Below are positions 22,625-31,874 of a stretch of DNA of 64,000 nt, one piece after another. The position numbers and the translations under genes were made by a program. The stretch comes from Microtetraspora glauca (GTDB lineage: Bacteria > Actinomycetota > Actinomycetes > Streptosporangiales > Streptosporangiaceae): assembly GCA_001570385.1 (NCBI GenBank), contig BBYL01000037.1, forward strand, positions 1 through 64,000. The letters run 5' to 3'. The notes under the pieces are model-generated. The model had not been told where the DNA came from. It saw only the letters and a list, made by a program, of their open reading frames with translations, and made no database searches. Each line of letters begins with the position of its first letter. The stretch's first letter is position 1.

Positions 22625-23608
22625 TCAGAGTTCGAGAACGAGCCGCGGACCGAGGGCACGCGACACGCAGATCATCATCGTGTCGCCCGCCGCCCGCTCC
22701 TCCGCCGTGAGCAGCGAGTCGCGATGGTCGGGAACCCCGTCCAGCACGGCGGTCTCGCAGGTGCCGCAGGTCCCCTCCTGGCAGGACGACAGCACCGGCA
22801 CGCCGGACTCCTCCACGACCTCCAGGATCGACCTGTCCGGGGGGACGACGAGCGTGCGCCCGGACAGGGCCAGCTCGACCTCGAACGTGTCGCGCGGCCC
22901 CGCGTCCGCTCCGGCCTTCGGGGCGAACCGCTCCATGTGCAGAGCGCCGGCCGGCCAGTGGGCGCACCCCCGCTCGACGGCGGCGAGCAACGGCTCCGGC
23001 CCGCAGCAGTAGACGGCCGTCCCGGGCCGCGGCTCCGAGAGCAGCGCGTCCAGGTCGAGCAGTCCCGTCTCGTCCTGCGGCCGTACGGAGACCCGGTCGC
23101 CGTAGCGGTCGCACAGCTCGTCCCGGAACGCCATCGAGGCCCGTGTGCGCCCGCCGTAGACCAGCCGCCAGTCCGCGCCGCGCGCCTGGGCCTCGGCGAC
23201 CATCGGCACGAGGGGGGTGACGCCGATGCCGCCCGCGACGAAGAGGTAGCGCTCCGCCTCCACCAGCGCGAAGTGGTTGCGCGGCCCGCGAACACGCACG
23301 CGGTCGCCCTCGGCGAGCCGGTCGTGCACGTGGCGCGACCCGCCCCGGCTTTCCGGCTCACGCAAGACGGCGACCCGCAGCGTCGAGCGGTCGGCCGGAT
23401 CACCGCAGAGCGAGTACTGCCGCACGAGGCCGTCCTGCAGCATCAGGTCCAGGTGCGCGCCCGGCTCCCAGTACGGCACCGGCCCGCCGTCGAGGCCGCG
23501 GAACGTGAGCCGCACCACGCCGTCGGCCACCGTCTCCTTGCGCGCGAGCAGCACGTCGAGTTCCGTCTCGGCCTGCGGGAGAGCGCCCGCCCGCGTCGCG
23601 GTCCTCAT
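22625..23608 (-). CDS. Rieske-oxygenase reductase (FMN, NAD, plant-type ferredoxin)
   Basis: Electron-transfer partner of the neighbouring oxygenase. From ATG 23608 the 327-aa product has an N-terminal flavin barrel with RQYSLCGDP, an NAD domain with VAGGIGVTPLVPM and YCCGPEPLL, and a C-terminal [2Fe-2S] ferredoxin with CQEGTCGTCETAV and a later Cys in ICVSRA. This order and size match phthalate dioxygenase reductase and VanB. The longer frame to 23716 overlaps the small gene and is not needed. The start overlaps that gene's stop (ATGA). Confidence 0.9.
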   Translation of the reverse strand: MRTATRAGALPQAETELDVLLARKETVADGVVRLTFRGLDGGPVPYWEPGAHLDLMLQDGLVRQYSLCGDPADRSTLRVAVLREPESRGGSRHVHDRLAEGDRVRVRGPRNHFALVEAERYLFVAGGIGVTPLVPMVAEAQARGADWRLVYGGRTRASMAFRDELCDRYGDRVSVRPQDETGLLDLDALLSEPRPGTAVYCCGPEPLLAAVERGCAHWPAGALHMERFAPKAGADAGPRDTFEVELALSGRTLVVPPDRSILEVVEESGVPVLSSCQEGTCGTCETAVLDGVPDHRDSLLTAEERAAGDTMMICVSRALGPRLVLEL

Positions 23609-23796
23609 CCGCCGCCACCCGCCCGGGCCGGCGGCTCGTGGCCCGCGGGATGCGCGAGCAGCCATTCCCACAGCTCCACCGGATCCTCCGAGCGGCGCCG
23701 CGCGCCGCAGTGGCACACGCCGTCGAGGACATCCGTTCCGAGCGTCCAGTCGATGCGGTAGACGGTGTCGCCCCGCGGCATCGACGGGCTCGTCAT
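23605..23796 (-). CDS. Small CHCGA protein between oxygenase and reductase
   Basis: A 63-residue gene that overlaps the oxygenase stop (ATGA) and the reductase start (ATGA), so all three are coupled. It reads MTSPSMPRGD, then YRIDWTLGTDVLDGVCHCGA and PVELWEWLLAHPAGH. The CHCG pair and the later His could bind a metal. The frame otherwise extends as nonsense into the oxygenase gene, which hides it. Similar tiny genes sit beside Rieske systems in other actinomycetes, as far as I recall, but no function is known to me. It may aid cluster assembly or electron transfer (inference). Confidence 0.72.
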   Translation of the reverse strand: MTSPSMPRGDTVYRIDWTLGTDVLDGVCHCGARRRSEDPVELWEWLLAHPAGHEPPARAGGGG

Positions 23797-24857
23797 GACG
23801 GCACTGCCTCGGAGGGCCGGGCGGGCGCCGCGCCGGCCTCGGCCATCCGCTTGAGGATCCGCCGGGCGGCCAGGCCGCCGGTGTCGATGTTGATCGACAG
23901 CTCCTGGTAGCCCTCGGGCTCGGTGGCGATCACCTTCTCCAGCAGGTTCAGCGCGACCACGTCCTGCATGACCACCGTGCGGTTGTTCTCGGCCAGGAAG
24001 TCCGACACCTCGTGGTCGCCGAGCGCGAAGTCGCGCGCCACCGCCCAGAAGTCGTGCGTGCTGTTCTCGGTCTCCGGCGTGATGGCGTACACGACCTCGA
24101 CGTGGAAGCCGCCGGGGTCGGAACCGTCGGCGTTCGGCAGCACGCCCACCGGCGCGATCCTGCTGTGCAGCAGGTACAGGCACGGCGGGTGGTACTCGAT
24201 GTCCTGCCAGCGGGTGATCCGGCCCTCGATGCCGGTGGATTTGGCGTAGAACAGCGGGCACTCGGCGTCGGCCATGTGCCTGCTGACGTAGACGATCCCG
24301 CGGTCCTCGTCCACCTCGGTGGTGATCGGGGTGTTCGCCACCTCCGGCGTGCCGATGTAGCCGCCGTGCAGGTAGGTCTCGTGAGAGAGGTCCATCAGGT
24401 TGTCCACCAGCAACTGGTAGCGCGCGGCCAGCGGCTCCATGCCGCTCACGCTGGTGTACGCGGGATCGTCGAGCCAGGGCGCCCGCGGGATGGACGAGGG
24501 GTCCGCTCGATCGTGGTCGCCGATCCACACCCAGACGAAGGAGTCCTGCTCCACCACGGGGTACGACGCGACGCGGGCGGTGCGCGGGATCCGGGCCTGG
24601 CCGGGGACGAACACGCACGTCCCGCCCTGGTCGTAGGTGAAACCGTGGTAGCCGCAGACGATCGTGTCGCCTTCCAGCCGGCTCTCCGACAACGGGTAGC
24701 GCCTGTGCACGCACCGGTCGGCCAGCGCGACCACCCGGCCGGACGTGGTGCGGTAGAAGACCAGCGACTCGCCGAGGATCGTCCTGGCGAAGAGTTCCCG
24801 CCCGATCTCGCGGCCGTACGCGGCGACGTACCACTGATTGCGCACGAAAGCAGTCAT
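23793..24857 (-). CDS. Rieske non-haem iron monooxygenase (VanA-like)
   Basis: The 354-residue oxygenase has a Rieske [2Fe-2S] site C49-x-H51 and C68-x2-H71 (CVHRR ... CGYHG) and a mononuclear iron site near NLMDLSHETYLH with H159 and H164 and bridging D156. A C-terminal Asp near residue 290-310 should complete it. Length and the MDLSH motif match the vanillate O-demethylase, dicamba demethylase and toluenesulfonate group rather than two-subunit ring dioxygenases. It heads the operon oxygenase, small protein, reductase, IclR. Likely reaction: O-demethylation or hydroxylation of an aromatic acid; the substrate is not visible. Confidence 0.9.
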   Translation of the reverse strand: MTAFVRNQWYVAAYGREIGRELFARTILGESLVFYRTTSGRVVALADRCVHRRYPLSESRLEGDTIVCGYHGFTYDQGGTCVFVPGQARIPRTARVASYPVVEQDSFVWVWIGDHDRADPSSIPRAPWLDDPAYTSVSGMEPLAARYQLLVDNLMDLSHETYLHGGYIGTPEVANTPITTEVDEDRGIVYVSRHMADAECPLFYAKSTGIEGRITRWQDIEYHPPCLYLLHSRIAPVGVLPNADGSDPGGFHVEVVYAITPETENSTHDFWAVARDFALGDHEVSDFLAENNRTVVMQDVVALNLLEKVIATEPEGYQELSINIDTGGLAARRILKRMAEAGAAPARPSEAVPS

Positions 24858-25026
24858 ATGGATTCAGAGCTCCCTCGAAACTGCGACTCCCCCCAACTAT
24901 CTGGACGCGGTCCGCCCGGCACATCAACGTTTTCACTGGATGGAAGACGTGGCTGGTTCGAGCCGCGACCGGCGGCGGGAGATCGATGGAGCCTCTCTCC
25001 CACGCCGGGGTCGCGGCCGGGGTCGT

Positions 25027-25680
25027 TCAGGCCCCGGTTTCGATCGGGCGAACGGCTTCGACGCAGTGCAGCAGCGGCTTCACATGGGCGGTGCTCGTGA
25101 TCCGGAAACCGGCGTCAGGAACCAGCTCGGCGAGCAGCTCCGGCATGCCGGGCCGCATGGCCGGCCCGGCCAGCACGCCGACGAGGCGGGCGGAGACGGG
25201 ATGGGTCGGCGGGCGGAAATCGGCGATCAGCAGTCTTCCGCCCGGCCGCAGGACACGGAACATCTCCCGTACGGCGGTGCCGCGCGCGGACCGGGGCATG
25301 TGGTGGACGGCGAGAGTCGAGACCACGACGTCGAACGACGCGTCGGAGAAGGGGAGGTCCTGGCCCTCGCCGACGCGGTAGGAGCAGGTACGGGGCGCGC
25401 GCTCACGAGCGTGATCGAGCATCGACGTCGACGGGTCGACCCCGGTCACGTGCCCGTCGCGCCCCACGAGAGGGGCGATGATCCGGGTCAGGTATCCCGT
25501 GCCGCAGCCGACGTCCAGAACCCGATCACCTGGGCGGGCACCGGTCAGCGCGGCGATACGGGTGAACACCCTGCGGCGGCGCCCGCCGAGGCCGATTTCC
25601 GCCAGCACCTCGTAGGCGCGGGGGTGATCGATCGTGCCGCCGCCGTCCTCCTCTTTCGCGGGGCCGTGTCCGATGCGCAT
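25027..25680 (-). CDS. Class I SAM-dependent methyltransferase
   Basis: The 217-residue protein has the Methyltransf_11 motifs: VLDVGCGTGYLT (motif I), VTGVDPSTSML (motif II), FDVVVSTLAVHHM (motif IV/post-I) and MFRVLRPGGRLLIADF. GGAG lies upstream of ATG 25680. It is divergent from the TetR gene with a 115-bp gap, so the TetR protein probably controls it. Relatives include UbiE-like and small-molecule methyltransferases; the acceptor is unknown. Confidence 0.85.
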   Translation of the reverse strand: MRIGHGPAKEEDGGGTIDHPRAYEVLAEIGLGGRRRRVFTRIAALTGARPGDRVLDVGCGTGYLTRIIAPLVGRDGHVTGVDPSTSMLDHARERAPRTCSYRVGEGQDLPFSDASFDVVVSTLAVHHMPRSARGTAVREMFRVLRPGGRLLIADFRPPTHPVSARLVGVLAGPAMRPGMPELLAELVPDAGFRITSTAHVKPLLHCVEAVRPIETGA

Positions 25681-25795
25681 GGCACTTCTCCTTTTTCGGA
25701 ACAGGTTGTTTAGTTATGAATGGTCAGTTCGTTGACGCGGAGGGGTCAACACGCAGATTCGCCAGGCCGTGCCGTACTGAACAGGAGTGATGAAG

Positions 25796-26398
25796 ATGTC
25801 CGGGACCCCGAGGCGGGAGAGCTCCGACAGGCGCGTACGGCGCACCCGCCGGGCCATCCGGCAGGCGTTGGTGGACCTGATCCTGACCAAGGGGTACGAG
25901 GCGGTGACCGTCACCGACCTCATCAACCGCGCCGACGTCGGACGCTCGACCTTCTACGCGCATTTCACGGACAAGGAGGAGGTGCTCTTCAGCAGCCTCG
26001 ACGAGCTCTCCGACCTTCTTCGACTCGATCCCGCGTCACGCTCGGACAGGCTGCTCTCGTTCACCCTGCCGATGTTCGAACATCTTCACGAGCAGCGGCG
26101 CCTGGCGCGGGCCCTGCTCGGGCGGCGCGGGGGCACCGCCGTGGTCGCGCGCGGCGAGCAGATCATGGCCGCCGTCGTCCGTGACGAGCTGCTGGCGGCG
26201 CTTCCCGAGGGGAACTCGCCGCCGGCGTCGCTCGACATGGCGGTGATCTGCGTGACCGGGGCGTTCATGGCCCTGCTGCGCAAATGGGCCGACGGTGAGC
26301 TCCTCGCCACCCCCGCCGAGATGGACGCGGCGTTCCGTGCCGTGGTGCTGCCCGGCCTGGAAGCGGTGCTGGCCGAACAGCGGGGTCGTCCCATGTAA
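25796..26398 (+). CDS. TetR-family regulator
   Basis: The N-terminal TetR helix-turn-helix reads RRAIRQALVDLILTKGYEAVTV, then ADVGRSTFYAHFTDKEEVL, a textbook match split here by a few residues. The C-terminal ligand domain includes FTLPMFEHLHEQRRLARALLGRRG, typical of the TetR_C_7/33 groups. I place the start at ATG 25796 with AGGAG 8 nt upstream; GTG 25787 and ATG 25790 are too close to that site. It is divergent from the methyltransferase gene and upstream of a small membrane protein gene, its likely targets. Confidence 0.85.
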   Translation: MSGTPRRESSDRRVRRTRRAIRQALVDLILTKGYEAVTVTDLINRADVGRSTFYAHFTDKEEVLFSSLDELSDLLRLDPASRSDRLLSFTLPMFEHLHEQRRLARALLGRRGGTAVVARGEQIMAAVVRDELLAALPEGNSPPASLDMAVICVTGAFMALLRKWADGELLATPAEMDAAFRAVVLPGLEAVLAEQRGRPM

Positions 26399-26499
26399 GA
26401 CGGTCGCGAGGGACCCCGCACCCGGCGGACATCACGATCGATGCGCCGAACTCCCGCTCATGCCGCGCACATGGTTCCATTGACGAAAGAGGAGGAGAC

Positions 26500-26772
26500 A
26501 TGCTCACCGTGCCAACGGCCGCCGGCCGCCTCGCGAGCTGGCTGGGACTGGCCGGGCACCTCTGCGCGCTGCCCTTCTATCTGGCGAGCGGGCTGGTGGC
26601 CCCCCTCTGGGCGATCATCGCCCTCCTCGTCGTGTGGCTGGGACTGCTGGGCGTCTGCGTGTGGGCGATCCGGGCGCGCTCGGCGTGGGGCTTGGCGGTG
26701 CCGGTGTCGGCGGTCGGCATCTGGCTGGGCGCGGTCTCGGCCGGCGAGGCGTTCCTGGGCTGGACCGCCTGA
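26500..26772 (+). CDS. Small integral membrane protein
   Basis: A 90-residue hydrophobic protein with about three membrane helices (LASWLGLAGHLCALPFYLA; WAIIALLVVWLGLLGVCVW; WGLAVPVSAVGIWLG). A strong GAGGAGG site precedes the ATG. It lies 101 nt after the TetR gene and may be its co-transcribed or regulated partner. No family is recognised. Confidence 0.65.
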   Translation: MLTVPTAAGRLASWLGLAGHLCALPFYLASGLVAPLWAIIALLVVWLGLLGVCVWAIRARSAWGLAVPVSAVGIWLGAVSAGEAFLGWTA

Positions 26773-26958
26773 CCACCGCTGCCAACGGCATGGCCCGCAA
26801 GCGCGGCGATCCCCGTCCTTCACGGGAGTAAGGACGTCAAACGGGGAAGATCGCTGAAGGTTCGTCGACCGCCTGCGTACGGCCACCCGCCGGCCGTCTG
26901 GTGATCGAGAGCCGCTTCCCGCTCGCCTACCCCCTGCCCGGGGAGGACTGGAGGAGAT

Positions 26959-28128
26959 GTGACAGCCGTGGTGCCCGCACAGAGTCCGGCCGAGAACCAG
27001 GCCGAGAACGAGGCGCAGGAACAGGGTCGGGCACAGGAACGGGCGCGCACACCGGCGAGTGCGCTCGCGCTGGAACTCGCCGCCGCCGGACGGCTTCCCG
27101 CGTTCGTCTACGACCTGGCCGAGCTGGACGCGCACGTGCGATCCGTCCGGGCGGCGCTCGGAGACGTCGAGCTCTATTACGCGGTCAAGGCGAACCCCGA
27201 CCCGGAGCTGCTGCGCGTTCTCTCCTCACACGTCGACGGCTTCGAGGTCGCCTCTGGCGGAGAACTGGCACACGTACGCGCGTCGTACCCGGACAAGCCG
27301 GTCGCGCTGGGCGGTCCGGGCAAGACCGACGGGGAACTCGTCAGCGAGGTCACCCGGCTCCACGTGGAGAGCACCGGCGAACTCAGGCGGCTGCTCGCGT
27401 CCGGACGCGCCGCCGACGTGCTGCTCCGGGTCAACCTCGACCTCCCGGTCGAGGGCGCGTCCCTGGCCATGGGAGGTGGAGCGACTCCGTTCGGCATGGA
27501 CCCTGCCGCGATCGACGAGTGCCTGGACCTGCTCTCCACTCAGGACACGGTCCGGCTCCGCGGGATCCACGCGCACCTCGCCAGCGGACTCGACGCGCCG
27601 CGGATGCTGGAGCTGGCCGCCGCCATCCTGGAGTACGCGCGGGGACTCGGCGTCACCGAGATCAATCTCGGCGGCGGCATGGCCGTCTCCTACACCGATC
27701 CCGAGCGGCGGTTCGACTGGCACGCCTACGGCCGGGGCCTGGCGGAGCTGCGCCGTCCCGGCGAGGTGCTCCGCGTCGAACCGGGGCGTTCGCTGACCGT
27801 CTACTGCGGCCGGTACGTGACCCGGGTCTTGGACGTCAAGCGCGTTCACGGCGAGCTGTTCGCCGTGGTCGCGGGCGGAACCCACCACATCCGCACCCCG
27901 GCGACCAAGGGGCACAACCAGCCGCTGGTCGACGGCGCGCCGGGCGAGCCCGTCACGATCGTCGGTCAGCTCTGCACCCCCAAGGACGTGCTCGCCCGGC
28001 GCGTACCGATCAGCCTGGAACGCGGCGACGTGGTGGAGTTCACCATGGCGGGCGCGTACGCCTGGAACATCTCCCACCACTCGTTCCTCATGCACCCCGA
28101 GCCGGGCTTCCACTACATCGGAGGATGA
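26959..28128 (+). CDS. Type III PLP-dependent decarboxylase
   Basis: Alanine-racemase-fold decarboxylase of 389 aa. The PLP lysine lies in YYAVKANPD (about K75). HAHLASGLD, EINLGGGMA, RVEPGRSLT and a C-terminal GQLCTPKDVL with GAYAWNISHHSFL follow, the usual order for diaminopimelate/ornithine decarboxylase relatives. The first 35 residues are an Ala/Glu/Gln-rich extension. It more resembles the BtrK-like and siderophore-type decarboxylases than housekeeping LysA. The GTG start has GGAGGAG before it. No partner gene flanks it, so the substrate remains open. Confidence 0.85.
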   Translation: MTAVVPAQSPAENQAENEAQEQGRAQERARTPASALALELAAAGRLPAFVYDLAELDAHVRSVRAALGDVELYYAVKANPDPELLRVLSSHVDGFEVASGGELAHVRASYPDKPVALGGPGKTDGELVSEVTRLHVESTGELRRLLASGRAADVLLRVNLDLPVEGASLAMGGGATPFGMDPAAIDECLDLLSTQDTVRLRGIHAHLASGLDAPRMLELAAAILEYARGLGVTEINLGGGMAVSYTDPERRFDWHAYGRGLAELRRPGEVLRVEPGRSLTVYCGRYVTRVLDVKRVHGELFAVVAGGTHHIRTPATKGHNQPLVDGAPGEPVTIVGQLCTPKDVLARRVPISLERGDVVEFTMAGAYAWNISHHSFLMHPEPGFHYIGG

Positions 28129-28178
28129 GGCCACCCCCGGGGCCCGGCGTACGGGTACGGCATGGCGCCCGAGGCGGC

Positions 28179-28961
28179 TCAGGGAAGGGTGACGAACCGG
28201 CCGAGGAACTGCCGGGCGGTGGCGGTGTCCAGGCGGTAGTCCAGGTTGGTCAGCTTGCAGGCGTCGTCGTCTCCGCTGATCGTCGTGGCCACGATCAGGT
28301 GGGAGTCGCGTCCTCCCAGGAAGTTGGGGCCGCCCGAGTCGCCGAAGCAGGTGCTGCCGTCCTTCTTGGACTTCATCGACAGCTTGAGCCACCGGGGAGT
28401 GAGGGACTTGAACGAGATGGACGTCTGGTTGCGGACGTCGGTGTAGACGTAGTGCGTGCCCTTGGTCGGGTTGAGGGAGCCGTACCCGACGGGGGTGAAG
28501 CGCGCCGTCTTGAGGCCCCCGTCGGCCTTGAGCTCGTCGAGCAGGCCCTCGGTCGGCAAGGTGGCGGGAGCGATGTCCGGGACGGGCGTGTCGAAGACGA
28601 CCACGGCCATGTCATGGCTGTCGGCCTTGTCGCTGTAGCGTGAGTCGGCCACGAATCGACCGGTGTAGACCTTGGCGCCCGGTTTGTACCGGCTCTCGAA
28701 GGAGACGCGAGCGATCTTCTTCCCGTCCTTCCGCTTCTTCACGTCCTCCCCGCAGTGGGCGGCGGTGAGGAAGACCGTCGGCGAGATGAGCGTGCCGGTG
28801 CAGAACGACCAGGTGTCGTCACTGTGCGGCTTCTCGGCGATCAGGGCCCCTACTTCAGGGTGATCGGTTCCGTCGGCGGACCCGTTGGTGATGGCGGCCG
28901 CCGGGGAAGCGACACCCATCACCAGCAAGGCAGGAATCATGACAAAAGGGACAAAACGCAT
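28179..28961 (-). CDS. Secreted trypsin-like serine protease
   Basis: Family S1 protease of 260 aa with a signal peptide (residues 1-23, ending SPAAA). The catalytic triad is complete: H69 in LTAAHC, D117 in SHDMAVV, and S209 in CFGDSGGP. A cysteine pair (C54-C70) brackets the His. The mature N-terminus ITNGSADG is close to the IxGG start of activated trypsins with a minimal propeptide, so it may be active after signal cleavage. It is convergent with the decarboxylase gene and stands alone. Confidence 0.9.
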   Translation of the reverse strand: MRFVPFVMIPALLVMGVASPAAAITNGSADGTDHPEVGALIAEKPHSDDTWSFCTGTLISPTVFLTAAHCGEDVKKRKDGKKIARVSFESRYKPGAKVYTGRFVADSRYSDKADSHDMAVVVFDTPVPDIAPATLPTEGLLDELKADGGLKTARFTPVGYGSLNPTKGTHYVYTDVRNQTSISFKSLTPRWLKLSMKSKKDGSTCFGDSGGPNFLGGRDSHLIVATTISGDDDACKLTNLDYRLDTATARQFLGRFVTLP

Positions 28962-29100
28962 TCAGGAACTGTAGCGGCCCGTGGTCTTCACTTGACATAG
29001 GGCAACAGAAAGATCTACATACAAACCGGTTAAAAAGCGGATGATCTTCCACGGGCGGGCCCGGCCGCCGCCGGTCACCCCGGCGGCGGGAGGCACGAGA

Positions 29101-30291
29101 TCAGGACAGGGCGCGCGGGTCGGCGTGCAGGCGCCGCGAGAGCCGCACGGTGATGAACTCGTTGTCGTCGGCCTTACCGGCGGTCCGGCCGGAGGAGAAC
29201 GGGAAGTTGTTGTCGTTCAGGAGGGCCAGGGTCTGGTCGTCCAGCAGGGCGATGTCCTCGATCGTCTGGAACGGGAAGCGGAAGGTCGGCCCGAAGCCGC
29301 CGATCCCCTTCGGGTTGGCGAGATCGAGCAGGTCGGCGACGAGGGTCTTGTCCAGCTTCCCGTCATGGTCGCGGTCCCGCGTGTCGGCGAGGTAGACACG
29401 CTTGAACGCGGCGGCGTCGCCCTGCGCGTTGTCCCTCTCGATGATCAGGAACCGGTGGCCGTCCACCGAGATGGCGTCACCGATGGCGTTCGACGGCGAT
29501 TCGAGCTGATAGGTCCAGCGCCGCTTGGTGTAGGCGCCCTTGCGCACGTCGAACTCGTACATCCGGAGGGTTCCCGCCTCGTCCCCGGTGACGGTTCCTT
29601 CGAGGAGCGGATAGAGGCGCTTTCCGTCCACGGACCGGGCCATGCCCTCGAAGCCCTTGCTGCTGCCGAGGTTCGGGTTTCCCCCGTTGAGGTACGGGTT
29701 CTCCGGCGCCTTCACGCCGGGCAGCTCGACCGGGGCACTGAGCAGCTTTCCGGTGGCCGAGAAGTGCAGCAGGAACGGGCCGAACTCGTCACCGATCCAC
29801 AGTGTGCCGTCCTTGGCCCGCACGATCGACTCCACGTCGAAGTCGGCCCCCGTGAGCACCCGGTCCTGCCTGGTCAGCGGGAACGTGATGTGCTTGCCGG
29901 GATCGCTCAAGTTGAACCCGCCGAGGACCTTCACCTTGCCGGTCGAGACGTCGGGTTTGATGTGGTGGACGCGCAGCAGGAAGTCCGCGCTGTTGGCCTT
30001 CGCTCCGTATCCGTTGTCGGAGAGCACGTCGAAGGTGCCGTCACCCCGGCGTACGACACCGCTGAACCCCTGGACGGGCTGTCCCGCGAACGGGGCGGCG
30101 ATCCCGTTGAACGGCCCCGCCCCGATCGCCGATCCGGACGGCTCACTGCCCGGCACGAACGTCTCCGCCGGAAGCACGGCGAATCCGGTCAGCGTGGCCC
30201 GGCCGAAGGTGTCGGCGGGGGTGGCGGAGGCGGGCTGCGCGAGCCCGAAGGTCAAGGCGGCGGCACCGACGATCGTCAAAATTCGTTTCAT
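29101..30291 (-). CDS. Secreted esterase-like phytase-family protein
   Basis: From ATG 30291 the product is 396 aa with a clear signal peptide (MKRILTIVGAAALTFGL, cleavage after ASA). The remainder is a beta-propeller of the phytase-like esterase group (Pfam Phytase-like): SDNGYGAK, DVESIVRAKDGTLWIGDEFGPFLLHF, GFEGMARSVDGKRLYPLLEG, LIIERDN and FQTIEDIALLDDQTLALLNDNNFP. The frame extends upstream to 30438 without support. Members are extracellular calcium-binding phosphoesterases or phytases. Stands alone, divergent from the hypothetical gene at 30459. Confidence 0.85.
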   Translation of the reverse strand: MKRILTIVGAAALTFGLAQPASATPADTFGRATLTGFAVLPAETFVPGSEPSGSAIGAGPFNGIAAPFAGQPVQGFSGVVRRGDGTFDVLSDNGYGAKANSADFLLRVHHIKPDVSTGKVKVLGGFNLSDPGKHITFPLTRQDRVLTGADFDVESIVRAKDGTLWIGDEFGPFLLHFSATGKLLSAPVELPGVKAPENPYLNGGNPNLGSSKGFEGMARSVDGKRLYPLLEGTVTGDEAGTLRMYEFDVRKGAYTKRRWTYQLESPSNAIGDAISVDGHRFLIIERDNAQGDAAAFKRVYLADTRDRDHDGKLDKTLVADLLDLANPKGIGGFGPTFRFPFQTIEDIALLDDQTLALLNDNNFPFSSGRTAGKADDNEFITVRLSRRLHADPRALS

Positions 30292-30458
30292 GGGGCGCAC
30301 GTTAGAGATGCCAGGTGACCGGACATCCAACGCGAACCAGACGGGATGTGACCGCGTCCGGACAAGGACGTCCGCCGGTAGACGGAGTGCCAGTTGTGGA
30401 TCTGCGCGGTAGCGTCCGCATTTGACCACAACGGACATCGGATGGCGCAGGGGGACCT

Positions 30459-30869
30459 GTGAACGACGTCATCGGGCAGGCGATGTCGGCCCTGATCCCG
30501 GTGGAGCGGAGCGCGGTGAACTGGTTCGCGGACACCGCGTACTGCGCTGGGTCGAGGCCGGCGCGGGCGGTCCGACGGTTCCGCGACGAGTTGATGGTCA
30601 AGGTCCAAGCCGTGGACGTCGGCGCCATCGAGGCCGTGCGAGCCGCCGTCGAGGAACGCATGCTCTGGGCCCAAGCCAAGATCGCCCGATACGAACGGCT
30701 GCGCTCCCGCTTACTGAACGGCCACAGCGAGGAGGAGTACCTGGCTCTCGCCGAGCGCGTCGGCCCCTACCTGACCCTGATGCGCGGCCTGGCCTTCGAA
30801 CGCGAGAACCACCAGTGGGGCGAGTGGGCCCTGGCCGTACTGAATCGGCGGTCGGCCGCCACCACGTGA
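30459..30869 (+). CDS. Conserved-looking hypothetical protein
   Basis: The 136-residue protein starts with GTG behind a GGGGGA site. It is mostly helical: MNDVIGQAMSAL, then AVRRFRDELMVKVQAVDVG, a second helix RMLWAQAKIARYERLRSRLL and ERENHQWGEWALAVL. Codon use is normal for the genome. No signal peptide, membrane segment or known domain is visible. It is divergent from the esterase gene by 167 nt. Confidence 0.55.
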   Translation: MNDVIGQAMSALIPVERSAVNWFADTAYCAGSRPARAVRRFRDELMVKVQAVDVGAIEAVRAAVEERMLWAQAKIARYERLRSRLLNGHSEEEYLALAERVGPYLTLMRGLAFERENHQWGEWALAVLNRRSAATT

Positions 30870-31041
30870 AGCCCCCGAACGCGACTCCGCCGCACCTCGC
30901 CATGGCTACGGAAGCAAATGATCGCCTGGCGTTCCATTCGCGTATTCGACACCCGCCATGCACCCGCCGTGGCGGCTGTGCCGGCTGTGCCGACTGCGAA
31001 AATCGACGGCGGTTGTCCCGGCGTGATGGTAGACATCCAGC

Positions 31042-31845
31042 GTGGCGAAGACTCTTGAGTTCCCCGTTCTTTTGCGGCTGATCGACGAACGGTCGGTCGC
31101 CTTCCGGGCCGCGGTCTCCGCCGCGCCCAGCCTCGACGCGCAGGTGCCGACCTGCCCCGAGTGGACGCTGATCGATCTAGTGCACCATCTGGGCGGGGTG
31201 CACCGCTTCTGGGCTGCCACCGTCGCCGCAGGGCCTGCCGATGCTCCCCCGGCCAAGACCGCGTCGGAGGGCGCGCCGGCTGCGCCCCGGGAGCGCGAGG
31301 CCCTACTGGCCTGGTCGGTCGAGTCGACGGAGCAGTTGCTGAGCGCACTGCGCGAGGCCGGCCCGGATGCCGGTTGCTGGACGTGGTGGGGTGCGTCGGA
31401 GTCGCCGCAGAGCTCCGGTGCCGTCGCCCGGCACCAAGTCCAGGAGATCGCTGTGCACACCTACGACGCCCAGATCACCCTGGGTACCCCGCAGCCGCTG
31501 CCGGACGAAGCGGCACTCGACGGTGTCGACGAGTTCCTGTCCACTTGCTGCGCATGGACAAGCGCCTGGCCGCACAAGCCCGCTGCCGTCGACTTCCACG
31601 CCATAGAGGGCCACTCCTGGCGCCTCTCGCTCTCCGGCGACGGCGCACGGACCACCCGTCTCCCGACGCCCGGCACAATGCCTGACACCGTTGCCGACGA
31701 GGACCCGGACGCGGCCGCCGCCTCCGCCCGGGGCACGGCCAGTGAGCTGGTCCTCACCCTGTACGGCCGGATTCCGGTGGACTCCCTGCAACTCCACGGC
31801 GACCGGCGTCTCTTCGACCTGCTCCAGGCCTGGGAGCCTGAGTAG
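31042..31845 (+). CDS. Maleylpyruvate isomerase family mycothiol-dependent enzyme
   Basis: The 267-residue protein has the DinB-like N-terminal bundle (Pfam MDMPI_N) with PTCPEWTLIDLVHHLGGVHRFW, the metal-ligand HxxxVH region ARHQVQEIAVHTYDAQ, and an MDMPI C-terminal domain ending with LLQAWEPE. Prototype enzymes use mycothiol to isomerise maleylpyruvate; most family members in actinomycetes have unknown mycothiol-linked roles. Presence of the family supports an actinobacterial host. It stands alone. Confidence 0.82.
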   Translation: MAKTLEFPVLLRLIDERSVAFRAAVSAAPSLDAQVPTCPEWTLIDLVHHLGGVHRFWAATVAAGPADAPPAKTASEGAPAAPREREALLAWSVESTEQLLSALREAGPDAGCWTWWGASESPQSSGAVARHQVQEIAVHTYDAQITLGTPQPLPDEAALDGVDEFLSTCCAWTSAWPHKPAAVDFHAIEGHSWRLSLSGDGARTTRLPTPGTMPDTVADEDPDAAAASARGTASELVLTLYGRIPVDSLQLHGDRRLFDLLQAWEPE

Positions 31846-31874
31846 GACGTGACGACGCGCCACCGCGCGCGCCC

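Noticed and set aside
23605..24936. Minus-strand frame of 443 codons over the Rieske gene
   Set aside because: Only its last 63 codons are real (the CHCG protein). The rest is a shifted reading of the oxygenase gene.
26901..28643. Plus-strand frame of 580 codons over the PLP decarboxylase
   Set aside because: Arg/Gly-rich shadow of the true frame starting at 26959.
28985..29030. Plus-strand TTGACA promoter near 28993
   Set aside because: A good -35 exists but the downstream gene is on the opposite strand and no plus-strand gene follows.
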